This document shows positions 44,501 through 59,500 of a stretch of DNA of 64,000 nucleotides, piece by piece. The notes under the pieces were generated by a model. That model had not been told where the DNA came from. It did not search any database and worked only from the letters and a program-made list of their open reading frames with translations. The stretch is taken from assembly GCA_036583965.1 (NCBI GenBank), contig JAZBQD010000027.1:25303001-25367000 (forward strand). The letters run 5' to 3'. Numbering within the stretch: position 1 is the first letter of the stretch; each line of letters begins with the position of its first letter. The stretch comes from Prunella strophiata. Lineage: Eukaryota > Chordata > Aves > Passeriformes > Prunellidae. Position numbers and translations under genes: made by a program.

Positions 44501-47500
44501 GTTATGCAAACATGGTTTGCACTTTATTTACGCTGCGGATTTTCCCCCTGCTTTGAGCCAGCCCAATGGCCAAATGCTATTTGTTACACTTCTCAGATGC
44601 CGTGCTGTTTGCTTCTATTTCCTCTGTGACAAATTTTAATCCAGGTAAATGGAAAAAGCTCTAGTGTGGTCACTCACTAAAGGCCTTGAAAGCCCTCGGG
44701 AAGCTGCTGATCTCAATCCCTCTTTGATTTGGCTTTTTGGAGCACCGTGACTAATTGCAGCCTGATGTACCCGGCTGCTCCAGGTACGGACAACGCTGAG
44801 ACTTCGGAGCAAAATGGTCACACCTGGAGACTAATCAAAGATGGGCTGTGAAAGTCAGGATTACAGCTCCCTTTGTGGGAATTATGTGAAACAAATATTG
44901 CCTATCAGGCACTGGAAGTGTCTGTTTTGCAATCAGACACGATGTGCAGAAGATGAGTGAAGATGAATTATAGCTGGCCTTGATGCAAGGGGTATTTCCT
45001 GATGTGCAACAGAAAGCAGCGGCCTCTTGAGCATCTTAAGGTCCCTCTCCTGAGATGTGTCTGTGCTAGCATGGATGATCCCAAACAGTGAAAGGGCAGG
45101 TACAAGCCTCTGTCCTCACCCCATTTGCATCAGCCAGGAACAGGGCATCTGGAGCACTGTTCTCCCTCTGCAGCTGGGAGATGCCGGCAGCAATCAGATG
45201 GATCCTCTCAGCAGATAGACCAAAGAGAAGGTGCTGAGTAAAGGTGAGTGGGGAAGAGGAGATAGGCAGCTCTGGACCAACACTGAGCCAGGATGCCTCT
45301 GAGAAGTGCCCTTTCATGCCTCTGTATCAGCTGGGAAAATGTCACTGTCACAGGTTAAAAAGGAAGAAACCTGCTCTGATTCGGTGAACTTCAACACAGA
45401 AGAGGGGAAAAGCCAGGCTCAAAGCAGCAATACACTTTCTGTAAAGGCTTGCAAGGCACTGGTAGGCCCTTGTCCCAGAGCCCTTTTATCAATTCTCCAT
45501 CTGTAAAAAGGAGGAGCTTGTGGAAATGGCAGAACCCACACAGGCAGACAGAAAGTGACCAGGAAGGAAAGACCATGACACACTCAAAGGCAGGAGTGCT
45601 CAGTCCCAGACACGTTACTAACCAACAACAGATCTGATTCCAAGATTTCCTCTTGCCTCCTAATGCCATGTGCGATCCCTGGTGGCTTCTACAGCCTCCT
45701 GGCACATCTGGCCACGTCAGGGTGACAGCTGAGCTGCACGACCTTTAAGGGAGATGAAACCCCAAATGTCCATGCCTACCAAACCCATCAAAACAAAGAT
45801 GCTACAAAAACACTGGTACTTCCTACATGCATGGTCTGTGACAGATGTCACTCAATGAAAATCCAACTACCAGTGGATAACTTATTGGATAACAGGATTT
45901 TGTTCTGCTCCTGAAAAATTTAAGCAAGAGAAATGGGAGAAGATGGACCGAGTGCAGATGGACCAACAGTCTTATCTGCTAAGTGGCACTCTGGCTGCTG
46001 CACATGAATTCTGTCTTATAACTGATGGGATTATACTGGTGTTGCCATCCCATGTTCATTCCTTGGGAATTTCTGTTCCCTGCTTCACCTAACACAAGTT
46101 CTGGTCTGAAGGGCAGAGACAAGGACATGGCTTGGCTAAACCTGCTTAGATGCTGTGCACTCTGTAAGACACAATTTGCCATTTCAAGTACACTTTGGCT
46201 GGCCAGTGTCTGACTGTAGTTTCATGGGACAGTTCTAAAACCAGTGCTGTATAAACACTGATAGCTCAGAGCTGCTTCATTTGCCCTCCAGGACATGTGC
46301 AGTGGGAGGGTGCCCTGGAGGGAGACACTGCCTCTTCCACCATCTCACCTGTTTCGTTTAGCACTGGTGGAAAAAGAGGAAAAACAAATCCATGCTGGTT
46401 ACCTGGGTGAGCTTTGGTCCAACCTGACCCCATATTGGGGACAAAGCTGGGGCTGGACCCTCCACACCAGCACAAGGGTCTGTAGGGGACCCCAAACCTC
46501 CTTGAGTGCTGCTCCACATCGAGACCTCACCTCAACACCTTCAGTCACCTCCCCAAGCACAGACCCAAGCACAGGAGGAAACCTCTACACTAACCCTGCC
46601 CTTTTGAGGGGTAGCACCTGTGCTCTTTATTTTAAGGTATTTTTTCCCCCCATATTTCCTCTTTTCTGCTCATTTGTGGCACCTTTTAAGGTGCAGGGCT
46701 CGTTCCCATTGACAGACTCAGAATGCTGGCAGGGATCGCAGGAGATAAGAGCGATGAGGTGATAAGAGTGTTTAACAGCACTGGGTCCTGGGCAGCTCGA
46801 TGGACCAGAGGGAAGATAAATATTTACACTACATCTTTAGAAGGTGAGTGAATAAAAAGGGCCAGAAGAATACAGAATCTGAGCAAGCACCGATGCTTAG
46901 GAGCTGTAATATAAATCTCTGCAGCCTCACGACACACACTCACTCAAGCCAGGGAGATGAAAAATAGCAAGAAAATACTTCCCTCCACTTTTAAAAAGGG
47001 TTTTATTTCTCATTTGTTTCTACTTTAGACTTCAACTTCCCAACAATTTACTTTAACCTCATCATCATCTTATTCTCTCTCTGAAATTTTCTCTCCAAGA
47101 AGACTGAGGGTAAGGCTACAGCACAACACATCAGAATTTACATGCTAATACCCACCAATACTAAAACCAGGCAATGGGGGCAAATATAACCAGTCTGAAC
47201 TCCACCAGATGATTCAGCAGGAGACATCCCCATGTGCATCCTTGGTCCCAACTCCAAGGCAGCTCAGGCACTCCCCAAGGACCAACACCAGGGGACAAAG
47301 GATACAGAGCAACCTCTGCTAGAAGCAAAACCAAAAAGCATGCACTGGTCATGAACAGCTGTTTTTTTAGGGATTGCAAATAACCCAGGCTGACAAGTGC
47401 AGGGCATCCTCTTAAGTTTGGTTCCTCAATTAACTCTCCCACCTCCCCTGTGTGTACACACAGGTTTGGGAGGGATCCCTTTCTCACTGAGCTGTCCCTC

Positions 47501-50500
47501 TCCAAGACCTCTCAGCTCTCTCCTGTGCTCACTTCCTCCCATTCTGACCATTTCCTGCACTGTGCCAGGCAGATATCCCCCAGGATGGAAGGTGCTAGAC
47601 TGGTTTTTATCATCACCTCTTGGGCCCTTCTCCAGAGCCTACTGCCAGGCTATCATTGGCCTATCTTCTAAGTGCCTCACAGATAAATTAGATCTGCATA
47701 GAGAAGCAATTATTACATTTCTAATGGCATGAACCCTTACAGCACAATCTGCTACTGAAAAGCGAACAAAATTGCATTAGCTTTTGTTTGATTCAAAATT
47801 ATGATCAAGGGAAGAGGGATGTTGAAGCCCTTTAAAGCCAAGCCTCTGAGCTGGGGATTTTTCTGTCTGGGGACCTCCCTGCTCACATTCACTGCTGGAG
47901 CTCATACTCAGTGGTTCATTTAGGGGTACTAATTTGGAGAAGCCTCCACTTACAAAGCTGCAGTTAAAAGCAGATTTAAGAAAGCTCAGAGAGAAGAGGA
48001 TGCCCAGGAAGCACCACTGGCTCCCTCCTGAAGCCTGCATCTGCTAATGCTCCCAAACGCCCCCAGCCCGAAGAGTTCAGTGTGCCAGGGTTATGCTAAT
48101 CCCTCATCGCCCTAGTTTCTAACTGGTGCTGTACCTAAATTTCCAAGTGCAATTTCAGTGGGATTTATCACATCTACTATGATCAGCATGTAGTGCTGCT
48201 GGCACAGATACAGGCTCTCAATATCCCACTGCAGACATGGCTGTCATTAATTGCAGAACAAACTGATTTCTGAACCTATGCAGCAGCTCATGCAGCAACA
48301 CTGAAACTCAGGGATGTTTTGCTGTTGAGCATTTTCTAACCCATTTTGCAGCCAGCACCCCTGTGCCTAGCTGTGTATTTGGACATATTTATAGGTTATC
48401 CAAATAATATTTGCTACTGCCTGTTACTTTCAGCACCAGGCATCTTGCTGCTCATCAAACAAGTGTGTTGGTGCAATAGAAAAACTGCCAGGAAGCTGTG
48501 AGGATCAAAAATGTGTTTGGAGAAGTCAATGCCTAAAGCTGTAACAAGTGTCATGGAGCTGTGGTCGAGCCAGCTCCTGGCAAACCATGCAAATGCCATC
48601 CCAAGCTATGGACAGGATGATATTCCAAAGGGCACGATGCTAAAATCCTCTTCTCAGGGTGCTTCCCTGCCCCCTCCCTGCATAAAAGTTAGTGCTCCTG
48701 TACCGCTTTATCACTTTAGCATGGCTGAGGCAGATACCTGCTTATTTAAGGGGCAGGATAAATGGGCTGAGACAGCTTTCCCATCCCCAATTCACTAGGG
48801 AATGCTTGGAAATTCCACCTGACACGGGACTGCTCTGTGCTCTTAAACAATCTCCCGTCTGATCCGATTGTTCCCCAGTGGGGAGGCAGGCTGCAGCTAG
48901 CTCAAGAGTCATTGATTGGATTAACAGCCTAATTCCCAACAGATGAATAGAATACTGATGTCTTGTCAGCCCACATCATAGAAGGAAAACACAATCTGCT
49001 TCTACAGCCCCGAAATTTAACCCTTTGCTTCCCTGCTCCCCCCTCCCCAGGGCTGGATGCAGGGTCCAGCACTTTTAGCTGGAGATACTACCAGTTTGAA
49101 ATGAGAAAAGATTTATTAACCTTTGAGACACTTTGCCTAATCATCGACATGCTATGGTATTTTCTGTAAGAAACCCTCTTTTTCAGCCTTTCCACACAGA
49201 AGAGATTCATACCAGGGACCTTTATTATTTTTTCTCCTCTCTTTTCTACCTTGCCAATACAGGGAATGCTGTATGCTTCACAGTAAGCTGCTGAAAATTC
49301 AATCAGCTCAGTGATACTTATCCTGAAACATGCAGATATTGAACATTTTCTGAGTCTATCATTTGATCAGCAGGATGGATCTGCCTGGAAAGGAACATCC
49401 AGCTGTGCTGTAGGAGAGACATGCTTGCAATGCCCTCTCCCTCCAACAGCTCTTGGCAAGCAGTGGGGCAAGGGAATGAAGCTGGGCACATCATTTGCTC
49501 TTGGAGAGCTCCTGTTCTCCACCTCCTAATGGAGACACTAATGTTTTCTTACCTCATAGAAAGACTGTGATAAGAAATTAATTGCTACTGGTCAAATGTT
49601 CACTACCACAGAAGCAGGACTGTGTGCATATTAAAGAGATTCTCCAAGAACAAAATTTATTTATGGAGTCCTTGGCACTGTCTGCATTTATTTCCGTGTT
49701 CAGGAGACAAGAATAAATAAAAATCACCCAATTTTAAGGAATTAATTCAAAATGACCCTCATTTTTTCTCAGATCACTGGGGTCCATCATGCTGTGGGTT
49801 TTTTTTGCTTCCAATACTCACCTTTAATGCTTGCATTTACAAAACAGGCAGGTATGTGAGGGTGTTACTGTGAGGGTAGCAAGGCCCTGGCACAGCTTTC
49901 CCAGAGAAGCTGTGGCTGTCCCATCCCTGGGAGTGTTCAAGGCTGGGCTGGATGGGGCTCTGAGCAACCTGGTCTAGTGGGAGGGGTCCCTGCCCATAGC
50001 TGGGGGTTGGATCTGTATGGTCTTCAAGGTCCCTTCCAACCCAAACCGTTCTAAGATTCTATCTACTTTTGAAGATTGCAAGGTGTGCATCACCCAAGAT
50101 AAGCCAGGCTATGCTGTGAAGCAGAAATAATTAAGGTATTTCCAGTTTTATTTGGGTTCTACAGCTCACGTGCAGAGTGGAAACACTCCCTCCATCACTC
50201 CTTAACTCTAACAAACTTATTAGTCCAGCACTAACATGACCAATAGGAGAGAAAGCATGAAAAGATGGAAGTGCACAACCTTTTTTTCCCCCCTTTCATA
50301 ACCAGTAGCTGCTAGTAATGACAGTTTTCTAGACTACAGAGTCTTATAACATTATTATGCATATTATAAACTTGCTAGGAGACTGAATGAAAGAAACAGT
50401 CCTTCCCTCTCCTGGCTTCCAGTATATCAGCATTACAGATAGTCCTGTCTTTAGAGAGACAGTGTGTCACAGTGTGCTCACAACATGGGCAGTGGGGAGG

Positions 50501-53500
50501 CGTTAATGACAGAGCTGCCCTAACCAAAATAATTAGCCAGAGATGCCTCATTGACTCAAACAATTCAATTAATGCCCTATTAGTATTTTAAAGGGGTTCA
50601 AATGATTAGCTCTTTTTTACAATTTGAAACCATAATGTTTAATTTTCATCCCAGATGTGAATGGTTCCAGAATGGCAATAAATAAAAAAAAAAAAACCAA
50701 ACATACATACATAAATAAATAAATCCAAGGAGCCCTGCCCAGCCCAGCCCCTGTCCTGCAGTATGGGTACGTTGTATATTCATGAATCCAGTTTAAGGAT
50801 GGGGACTGGGGCAGTTGTGCCCTGGAACTAGCAGACTGCAGGTTTTATAAATACATACAGAAATAATTAAAATCTAAGGGGTTTAGAAGGGTTAATCTCC
50901 TTTAAATAATCTCTGCCACAAAGCCTGTAAAGTCACTGCTGGCACCATGCCCGCATGGGACCGGCTGTCGGGTATCAGGACAGCACGTGTGGATGGGAGC
51001 AGGGAGATTAGGAGGCAGAGGTGGCCCACCAGTGCTGCTGCCCCACAGATGGCTGCCCTGGGCACTGCCCAGGGGCTGCAAACCTGCAGAAGCAGGGCTG
51101 GATCCAGCACCAACCAGCAAGTCAACATGCCACTTGCTCCACCTGATTAAAGAGAGAGAAGGATGCTTGATTAGGGAGAGCGTTGCTGCCACTGCTTGGT
51201 TCACCTCAGCCCATGCTGACTGCAAAGCAAATGCTGGCTGATATTTATTTAAAGGGATTCAGGGCTTTGGAAGTAACTTCTTTTCCTCTGCAGGCTTGAA
51301 CCTAAAGCCCTGCATGATGGAAGAGATGTTGCACTTTTAATTGTCAACTATAATGACTCAGAGCTGCCACTCTGCCTTTCCAGATGTCCCCCTTCTGAGT
51401 GACCATGAGAGAAAAAAATCCAGAAGAAAGCAGAGAAATCACCCCTGTGTGGGCTAAAGCAGTGCCTGTCCCAAACCCATGGGTTTGATTCCCTTGATTT
51501 GGGCAAAGGCAGGCCCAGCTGAAATGCCCTGGAATGCCATGGCAGAGCTGGAGCACTGTCAGAGAGGTTGTGTCATGAGGACAGGCACGGTTGCAATAAA
51601 AGCCAAGTCAAATGTGCTGCAGGAGGAGCAGAGGTGCTGCTAACAGCCCAGGGAGCTTTTTCTCCTTCAAGTCAGCGAGGATAAAGACTTTGGAGACTCT
51701 TATGGTGCCATAAACCTTCCTTGGCTTGGTGTGCAAAATCAGCACTTTCCATGTTGAGACATTCTGAAGCATCCTCTGAACTTATTAGGTGAGATCTGGA
51801 TTTTATTAAGCCAAGCTTGAGAAAGCCTGGGCTAGCAGGGAAGCTGAGTTCCAGTGGCACACAGCCCTCAGCATGAAAAGCACATTTTTTTTTTTTTTCT
51901 CCTTTAATGCCAGGAACCTTACTCAGACATCTCAAAGCACCTGAGGATAGTGCCCTGCAGCCTCCAGACAGCCTTTCCTTTCCAAGCACGCCTGTTCCTT
52001 AAGGATGATGACTCCTCTTTGTGGCTAATCTGGAATTAGAGAGGACGTTTGCACACTCACAGCCGTCTGCCAGAGGGGGAAGGCATCAGAGCCTGGATCC
52101 TGCCCCGCAGTGGACCACTGCCAGGGAGAAGCCAACTGCATGTGTTGACTTAAGAAGCTCCCATCTCATCACCTCAAAGGGTTGCTGTTTTTGTGACCTC
52201 CAGCAGCCTTTTAGCAGCCTCTGTGAATTGTATTAGTAGCTGATTTACCATTTGTTATTTTATACGGCATGAAGCTGCTCTTTCATTTGCTCATGCACCA
52301 CCAAAACTCAGTCTGTGATCACTGGGGCTGTTTCCTGATGGAAGAAAGGAGGAATAAATAGTGAGGGAAAAGGTTTATTGGTACTGTTTATTCACAGACA
52401 GTCAGGTTTCCAAACAGCCATTAATGAAGTGCTACTACTAAAGAAAGAAAAAGGAAAAAAATGTCTAGGAGAAAACTGCCTCAGGACATCAAACTCTATC
52501 AGTAACTGGGATTTCTCGATGGAGCCACAGTGCTATTAAAATACAGCTGAACTAAGTACTTGCAGTTTGGTCTGTCATTAGGTATTTAGTGAGATGCAAA
52601 ATTGATCTTTACTTTAAAGAGCTCTTTCAAAGTCTAGAGGCAACACTTGCTCTCTCCTTGTGCTGTATAATAGAGATGTTCCTAATGAAATTCAGCAGGA
52701 ACTGGAGGCAACCAGGGAAAACCTCAGCCAACTTTATAACAGACAGATTTATGTTCAGGGGTGTCCTGCTCTTTGAATGAGTTATTCTGCACAGGGCAGG
52801 GATAACAGGTTCTCCATTCATGGCTTGTACAAGTGTGGCAGAAGGTCAAGTTCCCTGGTCTGTGCTGAGGGCTGGGGCTGCTGTCACATCTGGGGCTGGG
52901 CTGAGCAGCTCCATCCCATTTCCTACTAAAGCAGCCCAGCAAGACTGCTGGGACCAGCTGGGCCTAAAACTGGGCCCGGCCCACTGGAGCAGATGGCAGG
53001 TGCTGGTGGTGGCAGCCTTGGTGGGGCAGTGCTGAACCAGTGACCTAGAGGTGAAAGGCTCCATAGCTCCCATTATCAATCCCCAGAGCCCCCTCTGGAG
53101 TAAGTGTTGATACATTAATCTTTCTGACTGATGGAAACAAACATTCCACTGGGGAATCTTTATTTATATTGAGCCCAAATCACACTTAAAAACATAAAGT
53201 TAAGGGCAGGCTTAGGTTTCAGCCTTCCATCAGAAATGCTGCTAGTTAATGCCACCCTTTTCCCCCTTCCACATGCCAAATTTAAAGAGCATGTCATCAT
53301 GCATTAGTCTGAGCACAGTCCCAGTGTGGATGGCTGCAGTAAATAATAAACTGGTGTTTGTGTTTCTTGCTGTGCATGCTGTCCTCCTAAATAGTTTAAT
53401 AAAAAAGGAGTCTATTTCCAAGCACTGCTGGAGTGCCTCGATGAAGCATTGTGGTGTAGGATAAATACCTCCACATCAGGACACTTTTCAAAGCCATCAG

Positions 53501-56500
53501 GCAGAGGGGTCAGTCTGTTGTGGGTTTTTTTAAAACTGCACAAGCTAATGCTTTAAGAGTGTCTTGATGGAATCAGGGAAATTGGATTGTCCCCCCATTT
53601 GCTGGCCTAAAACAAGCCTTTTTTTATTTATCCCATTAGAGGAACACAAGAGAAACCTTTTAAATGTCACTAAAATTTTCCCTGCATTGCAAAACCCAGT
53701 CAAAAGGGTTTTAATTTTCCCTGAGACCTCTTAAGTAATGCAGTATGTCAAGATTTAATACCTTGTGTGCAGGGGATTGTCTGCATTCTGTGCTGTTTCA
53801 CCAGGGTGACTCCACAGGGTCGGTCCTGGTCACTGGATTTGGTCCCTGTCAGCACTGAGCTGCTCAAACAGCCCACACCACTTCAGATCAGATCTGCTGA
53901 ACAAATAGGCAAGTGAAAACAAGATGAGATGAAGCTTTCCCTGGACCAGTCCAGGACTACCAAAAATTCAGCAGTGCTGCTCACTCTCCAGTGATTTTGT
54001 TCTGTGAGCTGGGACTCTCAGGTTTTGGAAAAGCCTGTCATTTTTAGGCTTTATTCACTTCTTTATAGGAGAGCCAGGGAGAATTGTCAAGAGGCACTTT
54101 TGTACGTAAGGCTCCACATTCCCCTGGGATATTTAAGAAGACAAACAGGGCAATATCACAAGCAGAGCCCAGGATTGTAAACTGGCAGTGCACAACACAC
54201 TAAAGCACACTGGCTAAAGATGGCAACAGGACCATAACACCTTTGAAGGCTGGGCTAGTGCCCATTCCAACCTTGCTGTCCCAAGGGCTGAGGGCATTAA
54301 TGCCAAAACAGCTTCTCAGGGCCCCTTGGTGCTCATCCCACTATGGGTGATCTGACCTCCCAAAGTACCATTTGCTACTAAAATACACCATTATTTTGCT
54401 CCTGTGGGATATGGAAGGTCTCTATCTATGCTTCTTTTTGGAGACAGTGAACATGTGAAAGAGGACCTGGGATGCCAAATAATTTTGGGCTGAGTGTATA
54501 ATTCTCCCCAAGCCTGGTTTTGTAGAGAAAGGAAGGAAATGGAGTGCAACGAGCTTCCATCTGGGGTACGTGAGCCTCCAGTCTCTTGTTCTGGAATTCA
54601 CAGGTGCACTGAGAGCTGAGAAAGGTGCAGAGCCCAGGAGAACGAGCAAGAGGAGGCACATCCCAGCTTCTCAAACAGTCCCAATAAAACCCAGCCCTGA
54701 GACCAAGACACTGCCTACTGATCTTCCCTGTAGGGCTTCATAATCTATTTTACAAAATGTCAAAATCCAGCACGAAAATTGGAAAATGGGAGTAGGGAGA
54801 AAAAGAAAAAAAAAACCCCAGACTGGCTGGTTATTGGACCAGGGCCTGTGTTAAAAGGATCAGGAGGTGGTGGGCCAAGCAGTGGGGGAGGGAATGGGAT
54901 AAAGTAGTGGGTCTAATCAAATCAGTTTAAGGAGCTGCAGGCTCTCCGAGTTAACCTTGCCAATCAGGAGCCAGCGGGAGCATGTCTGCGCACATTAAAG
55001 CGGGAGCGCGTCCTTGAACCCGCGCGTTCTCCGTCCTCCCGCAGCCCGCGCAGCGCGGCCCCGCACCCGGCAGCGGCACAGCCCAGGATGAGACTCCCTC
55101 CTCAGCCCTGCTCAAGTGGAAATCAGCACGGCAAAGGCAGCTCGGAGGCTTCCCTGTGATTAGAGGTGAGCCCATGGGATTAAGCCGGCAAGAGTTGGAG
55201 AAATGTTAAAAAACAAACAAACCAAAAAACAGGGAACAAAAGGAGAAGCCCTCCCATTGACAAATGCTGTTGCATTGAGGCTGGCAGCTGTGAGAGGCAT
55301 TACTAACCTTTGCTAATGACTAAGGGCACTGGAGTCACTTTAAAATAAATATTCACTAGGAATTACACGGGTAATCTAAAGGGATTATCCTGCTGCCTTA
55401 ACAGGTCCATAACCTAAACATTAAATGGTCGACACAAGTGTTTGCATTAATTTTGACCCAAATCAACCCTTCTGCTAAAAGCTTTGGAAAGCCAGATTAA
55501 ATTTTGGAAACCATGGGTCTGCTTTGAGTAAGCATTCTTATAGATTCCTCCAGATCCTCTGTTTTCTGAAGGAAAAATAGGGCTGAGCTCTTGGAAGCCG
55601 GGAGCCTGCCAGCAGCCAGGGAAAGGCTTTAGCAGAAACACACACTCAGAACATGAAGCACCAAGCACAAATCCAGTCTACCACATAATCCAGTCCCTGT
55701 GGTAAAAGTATTTGTGTTCAGAGTCTTGGCTCCAGCCTGTCTTCCCTGGGGAGACAGGGAATGCCCAGCACGGGGAGAAGGAGCTCTGCTGTAGAGAATG
55801 GGACAAACCCTGTGCCTCGGTTTCCCCACCTGTAAAATGTCACGTGCCTTCCAGCTGGGGCACTTGTCCCTGTGCCTCAAACTCCTGGAGGGCAATTTCA
55901 GGTGGATCAGGGCTGTGTGTTTGAGATGAGGCTCAGCAGCTTGTTCTCAGGGAGGTCAGGAGAGCAGGAGTTGGGGCCAGAGGGGCTGAACGATGAGCTG
56001 AGAGCAGCTCCTGTGCATCCGGTAAAGCTCCTGAGCGTAACTTCATTGTCTGTGCCTGAAAAAGTACAGTCTAAAAACACACAGATGCCTTAAAGCCACT
56101 ATTCACAATGCCTAAATTGCATTTGAATCCAAAGGTCTTCCTCATTTCCCAGTCTTGTAGAAAATAAGGAAAGTGAAAGACATGATCAGGATGCTCAAAG
56201 CACAAAAATATGTTACACCAATGGATCTGAAGTGCTTGGGGTCCTTCTGGGTCCTCTGTACAACACAGTGTAAAGAAGAATCCAACATAATGTGAAGGTG
56301 GCAGGGAAAGCAGTCCAGAAAAAGCTCAGTTTTTAAAAAGCTCACTATTACTGATGAAGGGGAGAAAAACATGTGCAACTTTAATATTTTCTAAAGACTT
56401 TTTTTTTTCTTTTTTTAGGTTAGAAAAAGCCATAAAAATCTAACCTGGTAAAATCTAATTTCACAGGAAATCTCTGAAAGCCTTAGCAATACAAGGAAGT

Positions 56501-59500
56501 GCTGTTTGAAGGGAGTGTGGAAGAGTGCTCTAACAGCAGCATTTTAAACTCAAATGACAGGCAAACAGTAAGAGCAGGTGAAGCCACTTTTACTCTCAAG
56601 TGAAAAATCATCCCACTAAATGTGATTTCTTCCCTCTGAAATACATATTTTTATGAACTCCTGAATATGTACTTGAAAAAAAAAAAACCCAGATAAAACT
56701 AACTTCTGTCTTTAAAGAAGATGAATTCTCCCCCTTACCTTTTAAATAAACAAATAGCCTCAAAGTTTTCTTTATGTGCCATGAACAAATGATGAAGGGG
56801 AATAGATCAACACCCTCCTCACTGAGGGAACCTGAAGCCTTTAACAGGGAGCCAGAACACCTGCAGAGCATTGCAGGCTTAAATTAGGCAGGAATCACAT
56901 TCAGGTGTCTGTGAACAGGGAACACCTGTGGGACTCACTAATATTTACTGGTTTGTGCTGCAGCCACCAAGGATTTGAAAGGAAAGGGAGATATTTTAGC
57001 AGTCAGTCACTTCTGCTGCAGCTTTCCTCAAAGCATCAAGAAGGCTCCCAGCCATGTTAAATATGGATATTCAACTATCAGCTGATTCTAGAAAAGCTCC
57101 ATCAGAAAGTCATCAATCAATCAGTCCAGGAAAACTCACCCTAAGCACATCCTGGTCATGCCACAAAGCCTGCCAGGACCGAAAGCAGACTAGAAATGAT
57201 GGCTCAAGAGCTTCAGTTTGTACTGAATGCAGAGCCCTGGACACCTAATTCCATCTACCAAGAGTTTATGCAGTAAAGCCTTTCTGTGGGCTGCATCAAT
57301 GTCTGATGCCTAATGAATACTAAACATGGATCTACAAATGCCCTGATCACTGTATTTCTCTGGGCTGATATAGGCAGCAAGGTTGGGAAAAGCTGAGCAA
57401 TATCTAGAAGCAAGGTTTTGCTTTATTCTCTTCCCAGGACACCCAAGGTTTCCTAAGGAAAATGGGTGATTATTGACTTTGACTACCTTCCCTCAGGAAA
57501 CATTTTCTACAGAACTTCAAGTCCTGTAACCAGGACTTGTAGTTCCCACACTCCTTTTCCTATTCTATTAATTGTTCTGCAAAACTTCCCTCACATCTTA
57601 GCGACCCTGTGAAGGGAGAAGTCCCCAGGTCCCTGTGATTTTTATGCAGTTGTAGCTCTCATCGGAGCAACTGTGCAACAGCATAAAATTCAAAGATAGA
57701 CAGCTTCCCTGGGTGGCTTTTCACACCTTGAGTGCTCAGGAGACAATACCCTTCTCTGAGAGGAGGCACAGTACTGGGGAGAGATGGTACATATTAATTT
57801 CTAAAAGAGGATTTTAATCATGCAACGTCCTCTGCAGTCGCACAGAATTTAATCTCATTGCTGACAGTGGGTGATGGGGGAGCATGTTAAGTGGAAAAGT
57901 TGTATTCAAGACCTTCTTGCAGATATGTGCTACAGTCAGTCCCTTGGGAGGAAGAAAATGACCCAAACCTGTCTCTGTGGCTGCTGACCACCCTGGCCTG
58001 GGCCCCATCCACTCACAGAGCAGAAATGCAGGCACATTCCCAAAGTTCTGCACAAGGTTCAAGTACACATGGTAATACAGTTAGCATTTATCAAGCCTTA
58101 CTTTACAAATATTGATTTATTAATCTAGGCAAGACCCAGGGATATACACACACATAGTATTCCCATGTTGGTTACAGAGACTGAAACACACAAAAAACCC
58201 CTCACTGTCTGACTTGCTCAAGGTCAAACGAGGAAAAGCACCCACAGCCAGGATTAGTTTTGGGATGCTGAGCTCCCAGTGCTGTGCTGTGACTGTCAGG
58301 ACACACTGTCCTTTTCCACACTAAGTCTTCCAAGATCTGGCTTCACCTAAGTCTACATTGAAGGACACTCTCACTTTGTGATATGAGAAGCAAACATTAA
58401 AGTTGAAAACTAAAAGCTGAGAACTCAGACTCTCCCAGCCACCATGGCTGGGCTGGCACCCACTTTTGCACAGATATCTTCAGTCTTCTTCCTCCTCTGC
58501 TTGCAAGCAGCTTAACCACTCCTGGTCAATGAAACAATTAAATGTTAAAGACAAAAATCCCAAAGGAATTAATATAATTTGTTTCACCAGTTTTTAATGG
58601 GACCCTAAAGTTTGTACTTGGAATCATGAAACAATTCTTTTCTAGAAGCTTCCATGAGAGCAAAGAATGTTGGTGGCAATCAGTGCCTAGGATGGGTGAA
58701 ATCCAATGCTTTTTTGCCTCTCTAGAATAAAAAATCCTTCCCTAATAGATACAAAGTTAGGACACCCCAAATGATGACCCAACAGAATACAATTCCATAA
58801 AATCCATACATTCAATGAGAAAGGATATGTGTTTTCAAGCAGCACACATGTGACAGCTACTTTCTAAAGCAAGTCAAACTCCTGACCAGGTAAGTCACCC
58901 TAAGCACCCTTTTGAGGTATTAGACTAGCTTTGGACTCCTAATGGATAAAAATTAAGTATGAGACAACAATAGATCTACTGGCTTTAAAATGCTGAGAAA
59001 GAATGACCATATGCTTTTGTATTCAACAGCCTTTCCTGTAGTATGGGAGAACTGTAAAAGGTAAAGCATCTGAGTGATAAATACAGACTAAACCTGAAGG
59101 AATGGCTTTTAGAAGACAAGGAATTAAGAGAACCCTGTAGAACCCTGCAGGAAAATCATGGTAAGGCTCTAGGCACAATTCTCTGTGATTTATGCTGCTG
59201 AAGGCACGGGATGTTCTGTCCACTCTCAGCTGGCCTGGAACACTGGCAAGCGTTGCTGCTCAGCCAGCCTAAGTCCAGCCCAAAGTCTCAGGGCAGACAA
59301 CAGACTGCATGAAAAAAGTGGATATAACTTTATCCAAGATTGAATGCTTAATGATAGAATCAAGGCCTTTCTCCAGCTGCTCCTTGCTTTTCCTCCTGAA
59401 ATCCCTGATTTTTGTTAACAAAACCTGAGGAAAGTTGACTACCTGAGTGTGCTAGACATAGTCTCCTTTAAGTAGTATGTAATTCATAAATACAAAGAAA

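Noticed and set aside
45066..45317. Possible ACBD6 exon on the minus strand (QLQRENSAPDALFLADANG followed by gtgagg)
   Set aside because: It has a donor-like end but does not match any part of ACBD6 and has no clear acceptor. It would not supply the missing ankyrin repeat.
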